A stretch of DNA of 64,000 bases from positions 89,756,541-89,820,540 of the forward strand of contig JAQMRL010000008.1 of the NCBI GenBank assembly GCA_035578175.1, in the 5' to 3' direction. Numbering within the stretch: position 1 is the stretch's first letter; each line of letters begins with the position of its first letter. Shown here piece by piece: positions 1 to 11,790 of this stretch. Below the pieces are notes generated by a model, which saw only the letters and a list, made by a program, of their open reading frames with translations, ran no database searches and was not told the DNA's origin. Both the position numbers and the translations under genes were made by a program. The stretch is from Catonia carolina. Taxonomy: Eukaryota > Arthropoda > Insecta > Hemiptera > Achilidae.

Positions 1-498
1 CAATCATAGGCACCCGAGTTTGAACCCTTGTATCTTCAAAACTATGAGTCGGATTTCAACATATTTTACATCAAAATTTAACTCATTTTATTCTGCGTTG
101 ACCTACAATAGTCATATTTGTATAATATTGTATAACTCATATCAATTGGTGGTACCATAGCTCAACAATCTATATTTTAATATCAGCCACGAAAAAAATC
201 ACCGATATCAAAATACATGAAATGTTTATGTTGATAACAATTAATAATCATTTAGCCCAGCCATAAGTTAGAGCGAAATCTTTCCTAGAGTATATTATTA
301 AAACATTTTCCTTTACATAAATTGTACAGATATGACATGGTTAGAATAAACCACAAAAATGATTGTAAGCAATAATAATTACTGATAAAATACTATACAT
401 ATTATAAAAACTAAATAAAAATTTCATTATTTCTTCATACAAAGTTGAAAAAAACTTTGAAATCAGATGCTACAATTTTTTTCTATTATGAGCTGTTT
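1..498. other. AT-rich sequence, nothing recognised
   Basis: No open frame of note, repeat family member or RNA gene is visible here. The Tigger-like element begins at its right edge. Confidence 0.5.
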
Positions 499-2404
499 TA
501 CCGTTTTTACTCGTGTATAGCGCGCACTCATGTATAACGCGCACCCGTAATTAATTATAATATTTTGGGTAAAAATATTTCATACCTGAAAAAGTAAATA
601 AGTAGACGATTTTCACTTGAAAAAATTATTTATTGAACTATCAAAAAACGAACAATTTGAAACATCTTAGCTACATTACAGTTTAAGAATTTAATTTCAA
701 TACAATTTTTTACTCATCATTGCTTGCCGAAGATGAGGAAATTTCTTCGTTCCCGGGTACATTTTAACTGTCACTGTTATCCCAGAGTGCGCAGTCCTCC
801 ATACCGTCTAGGCGGTTAGATATTCCACATCTCTTGAAGCTCTTCCCGACTGTTTCATATTTCACTGCATTCCAGGCTTTCAGAATCCACTCCAGTACAA
901 ATGACAGTGTCGGTCTTTTCAGTTTTCCAGATGGTGTATACAAGTGTTCACCATCGCACATCCACTGGTGTAAAGTTTCTTAAAACTGCCTTTGAAAGGT
1001 TTATTAACTGACACGTCTAAATGCTGAAGTACGGATGTTAATCCTCCTTGAATTACTGCCAAAACAGTTTTACACCTTTTAGCTTTTCCTTAACAGTTTC
1101 AGTTAAATGCGCTTTGAAACTCCAGGACTAATAAATTTTTTTGCTTTAACAAAGCACCTGGTCTTCGATTCCACACTGTTTCGATCCAGTCTAAAACTAA
1201 CTTTTCCTCTATCCATCCTTTCTCTTGGACACGAACAATAACACCGTGCGGAAGCTTTTCTTTAGGCAGAGTTTTCCGTTTAAGAACTACATACGGGGGC
1301 AACTTGTGTCCATTAGCGGTAATTGCAAGCATTACCGTGCAACGTTGTTTCTCGTATCCTGTTGTTCTGATCGGTACAGATTTGGCTCCCTTGTGTTCAA
1401 CTGTAGTAGCCATCGGCATATCCCAAAATACAGGGCACTGGTCAGCGTTTCCAATTTGAGACAAATCAAAATTATCCTTACCCCTCACTTTTAAGATAAA
1501 TCGATGAAACTCGATGATTTTATTTTCATATTCTTCAGGTAAAGGTTGAGCTAAAGTGGTTCGTCTTCGAATCGAAAGACCGTGTCTGAGAAGAAACCTA
1601 ACACACCAACCACGGCTTGCACGAAATTTTGTATTTTCGATGTTAACACGTTCAGCAATTCGCCTTGCTTGAATTTGTATCATTTCTGTAGTCACAGAAA
1701 AAGCTCCGTTTCTTTTTTCTTGTATATACTCGACTAGTTGGGTTTCTACGTCTGGATGCATAGCTTTCTTACCATGAAAAGACCGCCGATCACGAGTTGT
1801 ACCACTTGATTTTGCTTTTTGTTTTTCTACTCCCGGACATTTGTTTCTGGTACATCAAACGGGATGCGGCCCGATTGCCATTTTCTTCTGCGTGTTTTAT
1901 TACTATCAGTTTAAATTTTGCCGTTTAGGAAGAACGGGATGTCTTTTCACACATTTTAAATAAAAACGAAATACTGAAATCGGTAAAAAGCTACGTTGGT
2001 ACTGGATCAAGCCGACTAGCAATTACGAACTAAACCCAAGTAAGGTAGTGAACCGCAGCAACACCCGAATGGATGGGGATTTCCAGGAACGACTATCTAT
2101 AGTAGTATTTATGAATTTTTTCTGACAAAAATGAATCGGCAGGAAACTAATGATGCCAAACGTCCCATAAAAAACATACCAAATTACTGTTTTTGCCATT
2201 ATCTTAAAATAAAATTTTTATTTTAGATGATAAAGCAAAAACGACTATCTATATATTTATTTTTAAAATAAAAAGAATTATCTGTATTTTTTAATTTAAG
2301 CGGTTTTTGTTTTAATGAGGCGTATTCGTGTATAACGCGCACCCCCATTTTTGGGCAGAAATTCTTGGAAAATAAGTGCGCGTTATACACGCTAATATAC
2401 GGTA
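499..2404 (-). mobile_element. Tigger/pogo-like DNA transposon, inactive
   Basis: The element is bounded by TA dinucleotides (499-500 and 2403-2404), the target duplication expected for Tc1/mariner/pogo elements. Its ends are imperfect inverted repeats: 501-527 matches the reverse complement of 2376-2402 at about 21 of 27 positions, including the shared core CGTGTATA.CGCGCAC. A second copy of the core sits just inside each end. A broken transposase frame fills the middle on the minus strand. At about 1.9 kb it has a plausible size for a short pogo-type element. The boundaries are read from the sequence; the family assignment rests on the transposase. Confidence 0.8.
764..1930 (-). pseudogene. 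broken Tigger/pogo-type transposase
   Basis: Read on the minus strand, the frame starts near 1930 with a psq-like helix-turn-helix region, breaks, and continues from 1761 to 1099 with a CENP-B-type DNA-binding region and then the DDE catalytic core. The first catalytic Asp is visible in GNADQCPVFWDMP. The second block reads LLVLEFQSAF, where the family normally has an Asp in place of this Glu, and a frameshift and stop follow at once. A further frame around 1075-960 carries HLDVSVNKPFK, matching the third catalytic block, and 961-764 encodes the C-terminal tail. The lost residue and frame breaks mean the protein is not functional. Jerky/Tigger-type host-domesticated genes are an alternative, but the flanking inverted repeats and decay argue for a dead transposon. 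Confidence 0.85.
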
Positions 2405-2409
2405 TATTA

Positions 2410-2480
2410 AACACACACACACGCGCGCGCGCGCGCTCTCTCTCTCCCCCTCCCCCTCCCTTACCCCCCCTCCACCACCT

Positions 2481-2544
<64 letters not shown>
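2410..2544. repeat. compound microsatellite (CA)n-(CG)n-(CT)n
   Basis: A (CA) run passes into a (CG) run, then a C-rich stretch and a long pure (CT) run of about 60 bases. It lies only a few bases outside the right end of the Tigger element. The apparent open frame over it is simple-repeat translation. Confidence 0.95.
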
Positions 2545-2545
<1 letters not shown>

Positions 2546-3429
2546 ATATGATTCACTATAATGTATTAACCCACAGTAAAATTACAAAAGCCAAAATATG
2601 AAACTGTAGAAACAAACCAAGAAAAATATTACTAAATAATACTGAAATCAAAGTAAGTCTAACTGTTCCAGAGCCTTTGGCTAACAGCCCGTGTGTGGTG
2701 AAAAATCAAATATGTTTTTTTCAAATAATGAATCCTTACTACTTATGACCTCATTTTGGTAATAGAAAAAATTTTACATGCAAATGATAGATGCAAAAGT
2801 ACGATTTATGTTTATCAATTAGATTTAAGCGCATTTAAAATTCAACAAGGAAAATCTATGAAAATAAAAATGGATAACATTTATCATAATCTTGTGAAGA
2901 AACCATAAATAAAAAAATTATCAAAAAATAAGATAAACAATTTTTTAATGCCAAAAATCAATATTTAGAACAGCAGATTGACACACTGACCAAGTAACCC
3001 ATTTACTGATAAGCAAATTTAATCACAGATGGTTAGAAAAAAAGGTTTACTCTTAGTATGAACTATATGGGCCTACAATACTGCCTTTGACCTGTGACCT
3101 TATACTAATTTTTGTGATATAAGTTTTAACGTACAATTAAATTGTTTAAAACAATTTATTTTTCTAATTCACATTAATTAAATTTTTCATTTTTAATATT
3201 TTGTTTCAACCCACATTACAATGAGTAATTTTTTGTTTAAAAGCACTTTCCTTCATTAATAAAATTTATTCTTGACAAATTTATCGCTACAAAAAATTTA
3301 ATAGGGAATACTTAAAAAAACCTGTTAAGTCACAGTAATCAAGATATTATCAATTTTTGCATTACGTTAAATATAGTCATTAATATAAAAATTTACAAAA
3401 CTTCAATTAAATCTCAAAACTTGTTTTTT
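2545..3429. other. AT-rich sequence, nothing recognised
   Basis: No coding frame, structured repeat or RNA gene was seen. It probably belongs to the Mob3 intron or flank, because later Mob3 exons must lie further left. Confidence 0.4.
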
Positions 3430-3592
3430 AGTTTATAAAGTCGCATCAACAGCTCGGTTATCAGCGATAAACTGGGTTATGTAACAGAGATTTTTTTAAC
3501 TTGTGAAAATTTCTAGACTTTAGCTGGGAATTGAACCTGGGACCTCCACGTTGTTGGCTAGTACACTACCACTACGCTACGAAGGCAGCCAA
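3430..3592 (-). mobile_element. tRNA-derived SINE (family 4)
   Basis: The minus strand starts with a tRNA-like head (box B read as CAGGTTCAATTCCC) and ends in a tail that reads TTTATAAAGTCGCATCAA on the plus strand. Related copies lie at 57543-57721 and 59655-59765. A more decayed stretch at about 3640-3790 looks like another relative. The head does not fold into a complete tRNA, so this is a SINE rather than a tRNA gene. Confidence 0.7.
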
Positions 3593-3926
3593 ATCACAAA
3601 ACTGTAATTTAAAATTTTCATCTTTCTTTCATTTTATTTGTTAAAGGTGCATCAATCGCTTTGATTACACACTACGATAATGGATGGCATAGAATCAGTG
3701 GGATTCACAAAAATAATTTCCAGACTAGCCGAGAATTGAATTTATGACCTTCTACTTTGCAGTGTTTAACGCTCACTTGATTCAATCACAGAGGTTGTAG
3801 TCAGAATTAGAATAGTTTACACAAAGAAGGTTTCATCACGATATAAATGTAGTACTGTCTTTTCTTACAATAAGATATAAACATGTATAAAAAAGTGAAA
3901 ATTTTGATGTTAAGAGTATATATATG

Positions 3927-4251
3927 ACCCACCGGGTTGGTCTAGAGGTAAAGTCATCGCCAAAATCAGTTGTTTAACAGCTGATTTTCGGAGACGAAGG
4001 TTCCTGGTTCAAATCCTAGTAAAGTTAGTTATTTTTATACGGATTTGAATGCTAGACAGTGGTTACCGGTGTACATTGATGGTTGGGGTTTAATTAACCA
4101 TACTCTCTCAGGAATGGTCGACCTGAGCCTGTACAAGACTACACCTCATTTACACGTCATACACATCATCCTCATCTCATTGGGTCATGGGGTTGCTTAT
4201 TGTTCTGAATTGAACAGATTGCAACGTACACAAATTAGGGATAAAAAAAAA
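3927..4251 (+). mobile_element. tRNA-derived SINE (family 3), with target duplication
   Basis: It begins ACCCACCGGGTTGGTCTAG, a tRNA-like box A, with box B GGTTCAAATCC about 75 bases on, and ends in an A-run. It is flanked by a direct repeat (AAGAGTATATATATG at 3912-3926 and AAGAGTATATATG at 4252-4264), which fixes both ends and shows retroposition. Other copies are at 25653-25975, 35017-35310 and 58730-58977. The short open frame inside it recurs only because the copies are related. Confidence 0.85.
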
Positions 4252-4743
4252 AAGAGTATATATGTCTGTTGTTAATGATATGCTACTCCCTTAAATAATC
4301 AATTTCTTTTAGTTCTTATTTGTTATTAAATACTGTCAAGTGTTGCTATTTTACATTATTTTTCTTGACTACAATTTAAACAAAGACAACCAGCGGTATG
4401 TGTTTAAGTAACCTGTTATAACTTGTTGTTCTTTGTTCAACAAAAATGTACATAACTAACTGACTATGTTGGGCAGAAGAATTTTAATATTTTTTAATTT
4501 TTTTCAAATTTTAGAACATATACCACCACCGGGGGTCTGGGGGGGCCTAAACAGCTAAATACAAAAATTAAATTTTAATTTCTTAATGAAATAAAAGCAA
4601 AACCATTTTGTTTTAATTATAAAGTAACAGAAAAGACAAAATAATTTTTAAATCACATGGAAAAAGGTTAACCATAAATTTAAATTCCTACACAAATCAC
4701 AATGAAAATGTAAAAAATATTTACTATTTAACTCATTAAATTC

Positions 4744-4917
4744 GCCGGCCGCATTGGCGAAGTTGGTAACGTGCTCGCCTCTCATCATGCGGTCTTGGGT
4801 TCGAATCCCATTCAGGCACGGCATTTTTTCATACGTTACAAAAAATCATTTCATCATTCACCGTCTGCATTAGCAGTAATTGCAGAACAGTCGGACGTTA
4901 AACCAAAAAAAAAAACC
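4744..4917 (+). mobile_element. tRNA-derived SINE (family 1)
   Basis: The head carries box A-like TTGGCGAAGTTGGTAACG and box B-like GGGTTCGAATCCC, followed by a body ending in TTAAACC plus an A-run. Copies on the minus strand are at 7693-7865 and 10227-10402. The tRNA cloverleaf cannot close because the 3' acceptor strand is missing. Confidence 0.8.
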
Positions 4918-4924
4918 CATTATA

Positions 4925-5332
4925 AATGACAACTGCCCATAACAGACAGGTGGAGTGTCAAATTATTTACACTCAATCTGTTCGTTGCACGGCTAAAATA
5001 AATAGTTCTGTTTCTTATCACATGGTCAGCCAATTAATTGACTGAATCATTTAAGAACAGAAGAGGTAAAAGGTGTAAAAGACACTAATCAGAATTATCT
5101 CCTCTGAAAGTAATGAATTTCATTGTACAGCCAGACCCTGTGGTGAATGAAGTGAAGGTGTCATTTACAGAGTGGAAAATATGTGCTTTTCAGAGGGCCC
5201 GGCATGCTGATAAGCGTACTTTTCCGCTCAGTGAGGAAGGAAAAGGTAAACCACCTCACTCCTCATTTTACTTAGTAAAACCTCTAGAGGTTCAAACCAG
5301 CCTTTCGACTGTTGACCTAAACAACAACATAA
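4925..5332 (+). mobile_element. interspersed repeat D, about 400 bp
   Basis: One of five related copies (7228-7620 minus, 11176-11790 plus but interrupted, 21548-21962 plus, 32040-32430 minus). It starts near CCATAACAGACAGGTGGAG and ends GACCTAAACAACAACA, a tail typical of retroposed elements. No box A or box B is apparent, so its class is uncertain: a non-tRNA SINE or the non-autonomous 3' end of a LINE. This copy lies in Mob3 intron 2, just downstream of the exon 2 donor. The short open frame within it is not considered a gene. Confidence 0.7.
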
Positions 5333-5406
5333 ATGACAAAATTTTACTGAAAAAAAATCCAATATGGAATCAAACCCAAGAGTAATAAAAATATAATTTA
5401 ACTTAC

Positions 5407-5557
5407 CATGTACTGCAATCCAATCATTTAATTCTTCACCTTCTGGTAATTGCACTACTGACCGTAAATTGATTCCAGAACTTAAAGATGCCTGAGCTTG
5501 TTTATGTAACGAGTAACGAAGCGTACCAGGCGAAAATTTTTTCTTTGGTCTAAAAGT
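5407..5557 (-). CDS. Mob3: Mob3 exon 2 (MOB kinase activator-like 3)
   Basis: Mob proteins are small globular adaptors that bind and regulate NDR/LATS-family kinases in Hippo-type signalling; the Mob3 class associates with STRIPAK/MST kinases. This 151-nt exon encodes 50 residues beginning TFRPKKKFSPGTLRYSLHK and ending LNDWIAVH, the N-terminal part of the Mob domain and a close match to what is known of insect Mob3. The acceptor (TTCACAG) is just above 5557 and the donor GTAAGT occupies 5406-5401. One base is left over after the final His codon, fitting the family's next Val codon. The rest of the Mob domain was not found below 5407, so those exons should lie left of the window. The Mob3 class is favoured over Mob1 by the YSLHKQAQASL stretch. 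Confidence 0.93.
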
Positions 5558-6097
5558 CTGTGAAGATGAAAAGAAATAATTCATATTAAATATAAAATTA
5601 TACAATAATTCAACAAAATTATTCTGTTTAACCGATTAGACCTTCAAATTTTTTTTATATTCATTTTAAAACAAGATTAAAATGTTTGTTTCATTTTGTT
5701 TATTTAACAAAATATTTCCTTGAAGATACTCACAAAACAAGGCTCAAACCACAACTAGTTTTATAAAGCAGTAAACAGTATTTATTAGATACTATTATCA
5801 TTACAAAAGGCCTACTACGTCATTTTATGTATCCTACACAAAATACTATCAAAGAGGATTTGTTTTAGAATAAATTATTGGCTGCAATTACAAAGCCTTT
5901 GTACACAATTACAATCTCATAATCTAAACAGTTATTAATATAGATAATTAACATACCACATAAATAAATTTCTTATTGAATAAATTTATCAAAAAAAAAA
6001 ATAGATAACTTTGGATCACATCTATGTATTAATAAAAAAATTATTATTTGATTCTCTATCTAATTTAACTAACTTCTCTATCTAATATATTTAAAAA

Positions 6098-7061
6098 ATC
6101 TGCTGTGAAACACTCACACAACTTTCTCTTGCCAATGCAAATAATTAATAATAAACCTAACATTATTAATAAAATATTAGAAATAAACAAAAACTAACCT
6201 CAAAAACATATCCTTTTTTTAATGAGTGAATGACGCAAAATGAAAACCGAACTCAATTTGGCTTAAAAAAAACGGAAAATCACTCTTTCACGCTAAAATA
6301 AGATTTCTCTGTAGAGAAAAATGCTTTAAATAAAAGTTGTAAATCTTTTTATTTCCTATAAAATTTATTATACACAGTTTTGTCGTAAAATGCATTCTAA
6401 GGCCAAAATCTTTAAAAAAAATCGATTTTTCACACGTTTTCGTGAGAAAAAATCAGAAAATCAATTATTTCTGCTTAACTAAGCAACTTTAGAATTCTAC
6501 AATTCTAAAGTTGTAGAATTTTAAATTCTCTACAACTTTTTTTATATAAATTTTTGCGCTAAATTGCATATTACAGCCGTAATCTTAAAGAAACTATGTT
6601 TTTACGTGAAAACAGTCTCACCCAGAATTTCAACAAACGTGACGCCTACCCTATCTTGTAGAGAATAAAAAATTGAGTAAACCAGGCGATTTTAAAAGAA
6701 ATCGTAGGACCAGTTTTTGAGAAAATCGCAAAAAAGTGAAAAATTACACGAATAAACTACTACTTCCGGTTGACTGATTTTGATGAAAATGTTCGTCGGG
6801 TCGGGTCAGTGTCGGGTCGGGTAGTGGTATGTAACTTAAGTTTCAAGTTCGTAAGATGTTCCGTTCTTGAGATATTTTGTACACACACACACACACACAC
6901 ACGCACACACAGACAGAGAGAGAGACCAATCGCTAAAAACATGTTTTTTTGGGTTCAGGGGGTCTCAAAACGTATAGATCCGGTGAAAACTCAATTTCTT
7001 ACAATCGACATGAAAACGATACTTTCCTTCCTATATATTCATATAGGCAAGAGAAAGTAAT
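6098..7061 (-). mobile_element. HINE-like non-autonomous element, copy 1
   Basis: Minus-orientation copy, with the hairpin end at about 6100 and the ACTTTC end at 7061. The internal microsatellite is a run of CA at 6881-6910 followed by a GA run. The element type is described under copy 6 (24444-25438). It differs from most copies in having a damaged hairpin arm at the left end. Confidence 0.85.
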
Positions 7062-7227
7062 AAATAGTGTTAACTTATACTGCAATCCTAAATATTGTAA
7101 AATATTTTAAAATAAATAATATTTTAAATAATTATTTTATAAACAAATTTACTCCAGTAACTATTAAAATAACTTAAGTTACTGAATAATTAATTATTTA
7201 AAATAATAATATTTCCATCCATAATAG

Positions 7228-7620
7228 TTTTTATTGTTGTTGTTGTTTAGGTCATCAGCTGAAAAGCTGGTTTGAACCTGTAGAGGTTTTACTAAGTAAA
7301 ACCAGGAGTGAGGTGGTCACTGAATGGAAAAGTACGCTTATCAGCATGCCGGGACCTCTGAAAAGCACATATTTTTCACTCTACAAATGACACCATTACT
7401 TTATTCACCACAGGGTCTGGCTGTATAATGAAATTCATTACTTTCAGAGGAGATCTGATTAGTATCTTTTACACCTCTACCTCTTCTGTTCTTAAATGAT
7501 TCAGTCCATTAATCGGCTGACCATGTGATAAGAAACAGAACTATTTATTTTAGCCCTGAAACGAACAGATTGAGAGTAAATAATTTGACTCTCCACCTCT
7601 CTGTTATGGGCAGAGTTTTC
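7228..7620 (-). mobile_element. interspersed repeat D, copy 2
   Basis: Reverse-orientation copy starting from the tail motif GTTGTTGTTTAGGTCATCAG. It is close to full length and moderately diverged from the copy at 4925. Confidence 0.7.
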
Positions 7621-7692
7621 ATTGATAATAGAAAATCCATAAAATAATTTTCAAAAACTTATTTAAAAATTTAACTAAATTTTTTTACATTG

Positions 7693-7865
7693 ATTTTTTT
7701 TTTTGGTTTAACACCCGACTGTTTTGCAATTACTGCTAATGCAGACGGTGAAGGATGAAATGATTTTTTGTAACGTATGAAAATATGCCGCGCCTGAATG
7801 GGATTTGAACCCAAGACCGCATGATGAGAGGCGAGCACGTTACCAACCACGCCAATGTGACCGGC
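7693..7865 (-). mobile_element. tRNA-derived SINE (family 1), copy 2
   Basis: The T-run tail is on the left and the tRNA-like head on the right (GGGATTTGAACCC as the box B complement). Short flanking similarity (TTACATT on both sides) hints at a target duplication. Confidence 0.8.
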
Positions 7866-9792
7866 GTAACTTACATTTGCATTTAATTTACATTTTTAGT
7901 TACATTTGGCGATGTCAGAGGAAAGCAGGCTCAGTCACATTTACTTAATTTTTCAGGAAACAGCTTTTAAGATTTAAAGCCAGTTTGTAAACTAATTTTT
8001 AACTAATGAACTTTTTAAAATGCTAGTGTCAATACTAACCTATTTTAATTTAACTGTTTGATATTGTTTTTCAATGTACAAAAAACTATTAAATTTTATG
8101 AAAAATATTTAACCGAAGTATTGTTTTACAGTGATAAAACAGTTTCAGTCCAGGACTGAGCTTATTTTTCAACACTTATTTATTTTTTCTATTATTACAC
8201 GGAACTGAGTTAGTTTTTCTCAAAATTGTATGAATAGGTTGAATACATTAAGTTAACACTGTCATAAAATATTAAAAAGCTACTGTTTTCCCCCTGACAT
8301 CTTCATTTATTTATTTCAAAGAGCGTTTATGTACAGAACCAGACTGGGAAGTTGAGAAGACCTGGTGATACTAGCAGACAGGCTGCCCAAAATTACCACC
8401 CTCCCATTTTTAACCCATTTTAAGTTTTCGGAATAACGATCGTTATAAAATATTTGATTAAATTTTATTTTACTTTTATTTTCAGCTCGCACTGCTCTTC
8501 TTGCACCAAATGAACCTCATGCCAAGCCATCCCTGTTTATATCTAAGATTAAATGGCTAATTCTTTGATTATTTATTTTGTAGAACTAGGAAAAAATTCT
8601 ATTACATAGTGACCAGCTCTGTGTATTTGCAGGATAAAGAGCAAGAGGAATGTTTCATGCCTGATGTAATCAATAGTGTGCCATTCATTAGTGGGCTGAC
8701 ACAATTTCAAAAACATCAAAAACGCATTCAAAATTCATTCATTAAAAACTAAGTTTCTCTTGTCATTAGTTTTAATATAGCCTGCCTGCGACTACTACTT
8801 TAATACAACAGAAAAATTTACTGAAAAGAAAATCATGCACCAACTAAAAACTGGAGGTTCCCCCTTCTTGGTGTCTGTGTTTAAATAAGCCGAGTGCTCT
8901 TTGCCATTTCTTATTAGCCACCCTATCAAATACGAGCTAATAGCCATAAATAAATAAATACATCTTTGTCATAAAAATAAAAAAGTAACATGGAACAAAT
9001 TGTAATTGACATTAAACAGTTTTTTTTTGTTTATTCAATTGTTTAAACCTATAAGGAGAACATTTACCAAAATAAAATAAAATGATTGTTTTGAAACAGT
9101 TTATTGTTAACACAGTGTATTGTAACGAATTTTTTAATTATATAACTTAGATTGGGTTTCTAGTTATCTTACAGTATGTCATTATTTCAAGACATGTTTT
9201 AATTTGTGTTAGTATATAATAATATTAATACTATTTTTAATTGGTATTAAATAGTATTATTCAATTAACATTATATAGAATCTTATGGTAGGGCATTATT
9301 GTTAATTCGTTTTACTTCGGCAAAAATTTGTTCTAAGAACAATTTCTCAGCCTGAGCTAAGTGTTTCAATAAAAAAAAACTAATTTTGTTGTTCCCAGTG
9401 AAACTCAGCTGATAATTTTTGGAGTAATTTAAAAATATGACAATAACATAAATCAAAAGCATTATTAAATTAAAGCATTAGAATTTTGATAACTTCACCT
9501 GGTAGGTTAGTAATTAAGCATGTACAGTAATAATAAAGAATTATAAAGCGTAATACAAGTCATAGGTTTTTGAATAGGGTAGTAAACATTACATACATTC
9601 TTAACGCTTATAAAAGCATTCTTAACATTTATACATATTCTCCACACCGCTTTCATCTTAAGCACACAGAGCTGATGACATACCAATACATGCGACATAC
9701 TATATTAGTATAAAGAAACAAAGTAACAAAAACTCCATAAACAATGTTTTGCTGTAAACTAACAATAAATTTAATCCTACCGCTTCGATGGC

Positions 9793-10695
9793 TTATATTA
9801 CAATAATAGTTTAGAGCATGTAGAAACAGTGAAGTTCCTAGGAGTATCTCTAGATAAATTTTTGTCTTGGTACTTCTATACCAATCAAGTTGTAGTAAAA
9901 TTTCATCGGGGTATTTGCGTTAAAACAAACTGCCAGATTAAATGATAAAAAATTACTAATGGCAGCTTATCATGGGCTCATTCTGTCTCATATCCGTTAT
10001 GGTATCTTAGTATGGAGTAATTCTAGCATGGGTAATATGAATAGTTTTTAAAATTCAAAAGAAAGCTATTAGGTGTATAGTGGGAGCTAACCAGCTAACC
10101 TCATGCAGGCCACTATTTAAGGAGCTTAAATTGCTTACAGTTCCCTCTCTTTACATTTTTGAGGTGATTATGTATGTTAGGCAAAATAATTTTATGCAAA
10201 ATTTCAATGTTCACAATCATAACACAATTTTTTTTTTTTTGGTTTAACGTCCGACTGTTCTGCAATTACTGCTAATGCAGACGGTGAAGGATGAAATGAT
10301 TTTTTTGTAACGTATGAAAATATGCCGTACCTGAATGGGATTCGAACCCAAGACCGCATGATGAGAGGCGAGCACGTTACCAACTGCGCCAATGCGGCCG
10401 GCAATCATAACACAAGAAACAGAAATGATTATTATGTAGCTAATCAGTCCACAAAATTGTTTGAACAAAAACCTACTTATGCAGGGAGAAAATTCATGAA
10501 TAAATTACCCCAATTTTTAAAATGTTGTGATAATTTGAATTCCTTTAAAAAAAATCTGAAAAATTACTTGATTGGTGAAACTTTTTATAGCGTAGAAGAA
10601 TTTCTTTCTTGATAGTAGTGATACATTATGCGATTCTTATATGTATTTCAGTGTTATAACTGACATGTCCTATACTCCTGGACGCAAAAAAATAT
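9793..10695 (+). mobile_element. LINE reverse-transcriptase 3' fragment, interrupted by a SINE
   Basis: Conceptual translation shows the end of a non-LTR retrotransposon ORF2. FLGVSLD, YHGLILSHIRYGILVWS and FKIQKKAIR are typical of the region after the reverse-transcriptase active site, and NHNTRNRNDY with MNKLPQFLK is typical of the tail. The frame is broken by stops and by a SINE inserted at 10227-10402. The final part, 10415-10611, stays open to its stop codon. A second, shorter copy of the same 3' end is at 22262-22550. The clade (jockey-like or CR1-like) cannot be decided here. Confidence 0.8.
10227..10402 (-). mobile_element. tRNA-derived SINE (family 1) nested in the LINE
   Basis: It interrupts the LINE frame and is flanked by a 13-bp direct repeat CAATCATAACACA (10214-10226 and 10402-10414). 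This establishes a retroposition event later than the LINE insertion. Confidence 0.9.
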
Positions 10696-11175
10696 ACAAA
10701 AAACCAAACCAAAACACAAGTGTTTTATATTCAAACCCACTATTACTAACCCAACATGGTTGCTGACAGTAACATTTAATAAATAATAATAAAAACACTA
10801 ACATTAATTGTATTGATTTATGAATTAGCCTACTTAAGTAATTTACATATTAATTTATTAATATTGCATGTTTTTATAACAATCAGTGGAAATGTTTCAC
10901 AAACAACTCGGAATACGATCAGGAAAACTTTTACACAGTTAAAAACCTAAAGTTACTAATTAAAACCAAAGTACTTACTAGCTACAATTTTGATGCAACC
11001 ATATTTCGAGGGGTTAATGTCAAACAACACTATCTACAAAAACCTATTTTTTAAATATTTTTCAGGAGAGCAAAAAAACTACTTCTAATCCGATTGTCTT
11101 CCTATTATCTCAGTTATTTATACATGTAGTCAACTATAAATTTAGTGTAATTTAATTTATTTCTTAATGGTAAAT

Positions 11176-11790
11176 GTGCCCATAACGGGCAGATGGAGTG
11201 TTAAATTAATTGCAATCGATCTGTTGGTTCCAGTTCTACAAAAAATTGATCTGTTTCGCCAATTATGACTGAACTATTTAAGAACAAAAGAGGTAGAGGT
11301 GAAAAACACACTACTCAGAGTTATCTCACCTGAGAGTAATGAATTTCACTATACAGCAAGACCCTGTGATGAATGAAGTGAAGAAAGTGTCATTTGCAGG
11401 GTATTAAAAGTGGGTGCTTTTCGGAGGGCCTAGCAAGCTGATAAGCATATTCCTTCAACTTTAGTTGAACTAATGCTAAAATATTTAGAAATACACAAAT
11501 AAATTTGAATGAATGAATTTTTTATTAAATACAAAATACATTTACATTAACATATATACTAATTCCCGCATAGGACGAGCCTGTGCGCGGGAATGAGTTG
11601 TACATTATTATATATAAATTATATCAGTAATTATTACTAAAAATATTTTTAACAATTATTATTACAAAGCTTACTGAAACTTTCAACTTGGTGAGAAAGG
11701 CAAAGGTAAACCACTTCACTCCTCGTTTTTACTTAGTAAAACCTCTAGAGGTTCAAACTAGCCTTCCGGCTGTCCTAGAACTGCAACTAC
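11176..11790 (+). mobile_element. interspersed repeat D, copy 3, split by an insertion
   Basis: Repeat D runs from 11176 to 11461 and resumes at 11690. The 220-bp stretch between is absent from the other copies and is flanked by an 8-bp direct repeat. Confidence 0.75.
11462..11681. mobile_element. 220-bp insertion with 8-bp target duplication
   Basis: TTCAACTT occurs at 11454-11461 and 11682-11689, exactly where repeat D is interrupted. The insert holds a hairpin with arms ATTCCCGC (11562-11569) and GCGGGAAT (11587-11594). Terminal inverted repeats are weak at best. An 8-bp duplication suggests a hAT-type element, but the class is unproven. Confidence 0.55.

Noticed and set aside
2365..2601. 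Open frame over the microsatellite
   Set aside because: The peptide is produced by CA, CG and CT repeats (runs of Pro, Ser and Leu); no gene signals.
3960..4275. Small open frame with an apparently conserved peptide, recurring at 25605 and 35052
   Set aside because: All three lie within family 3 SINE copies, so the similarity is repeat homology.
4744..4815. Possible tRNA gene with good box A and B
   Set aside because: No 3' acceptor strand and several copies with a shared downstream body and A-run; a SINE.
1..5406. Remaining Mob3 exons
   Set aside because: I looked on the minus strand for the VDFFNRINLIYG block and the later zinc-binding region of Mob proteins and found neither; they should be left of the window.
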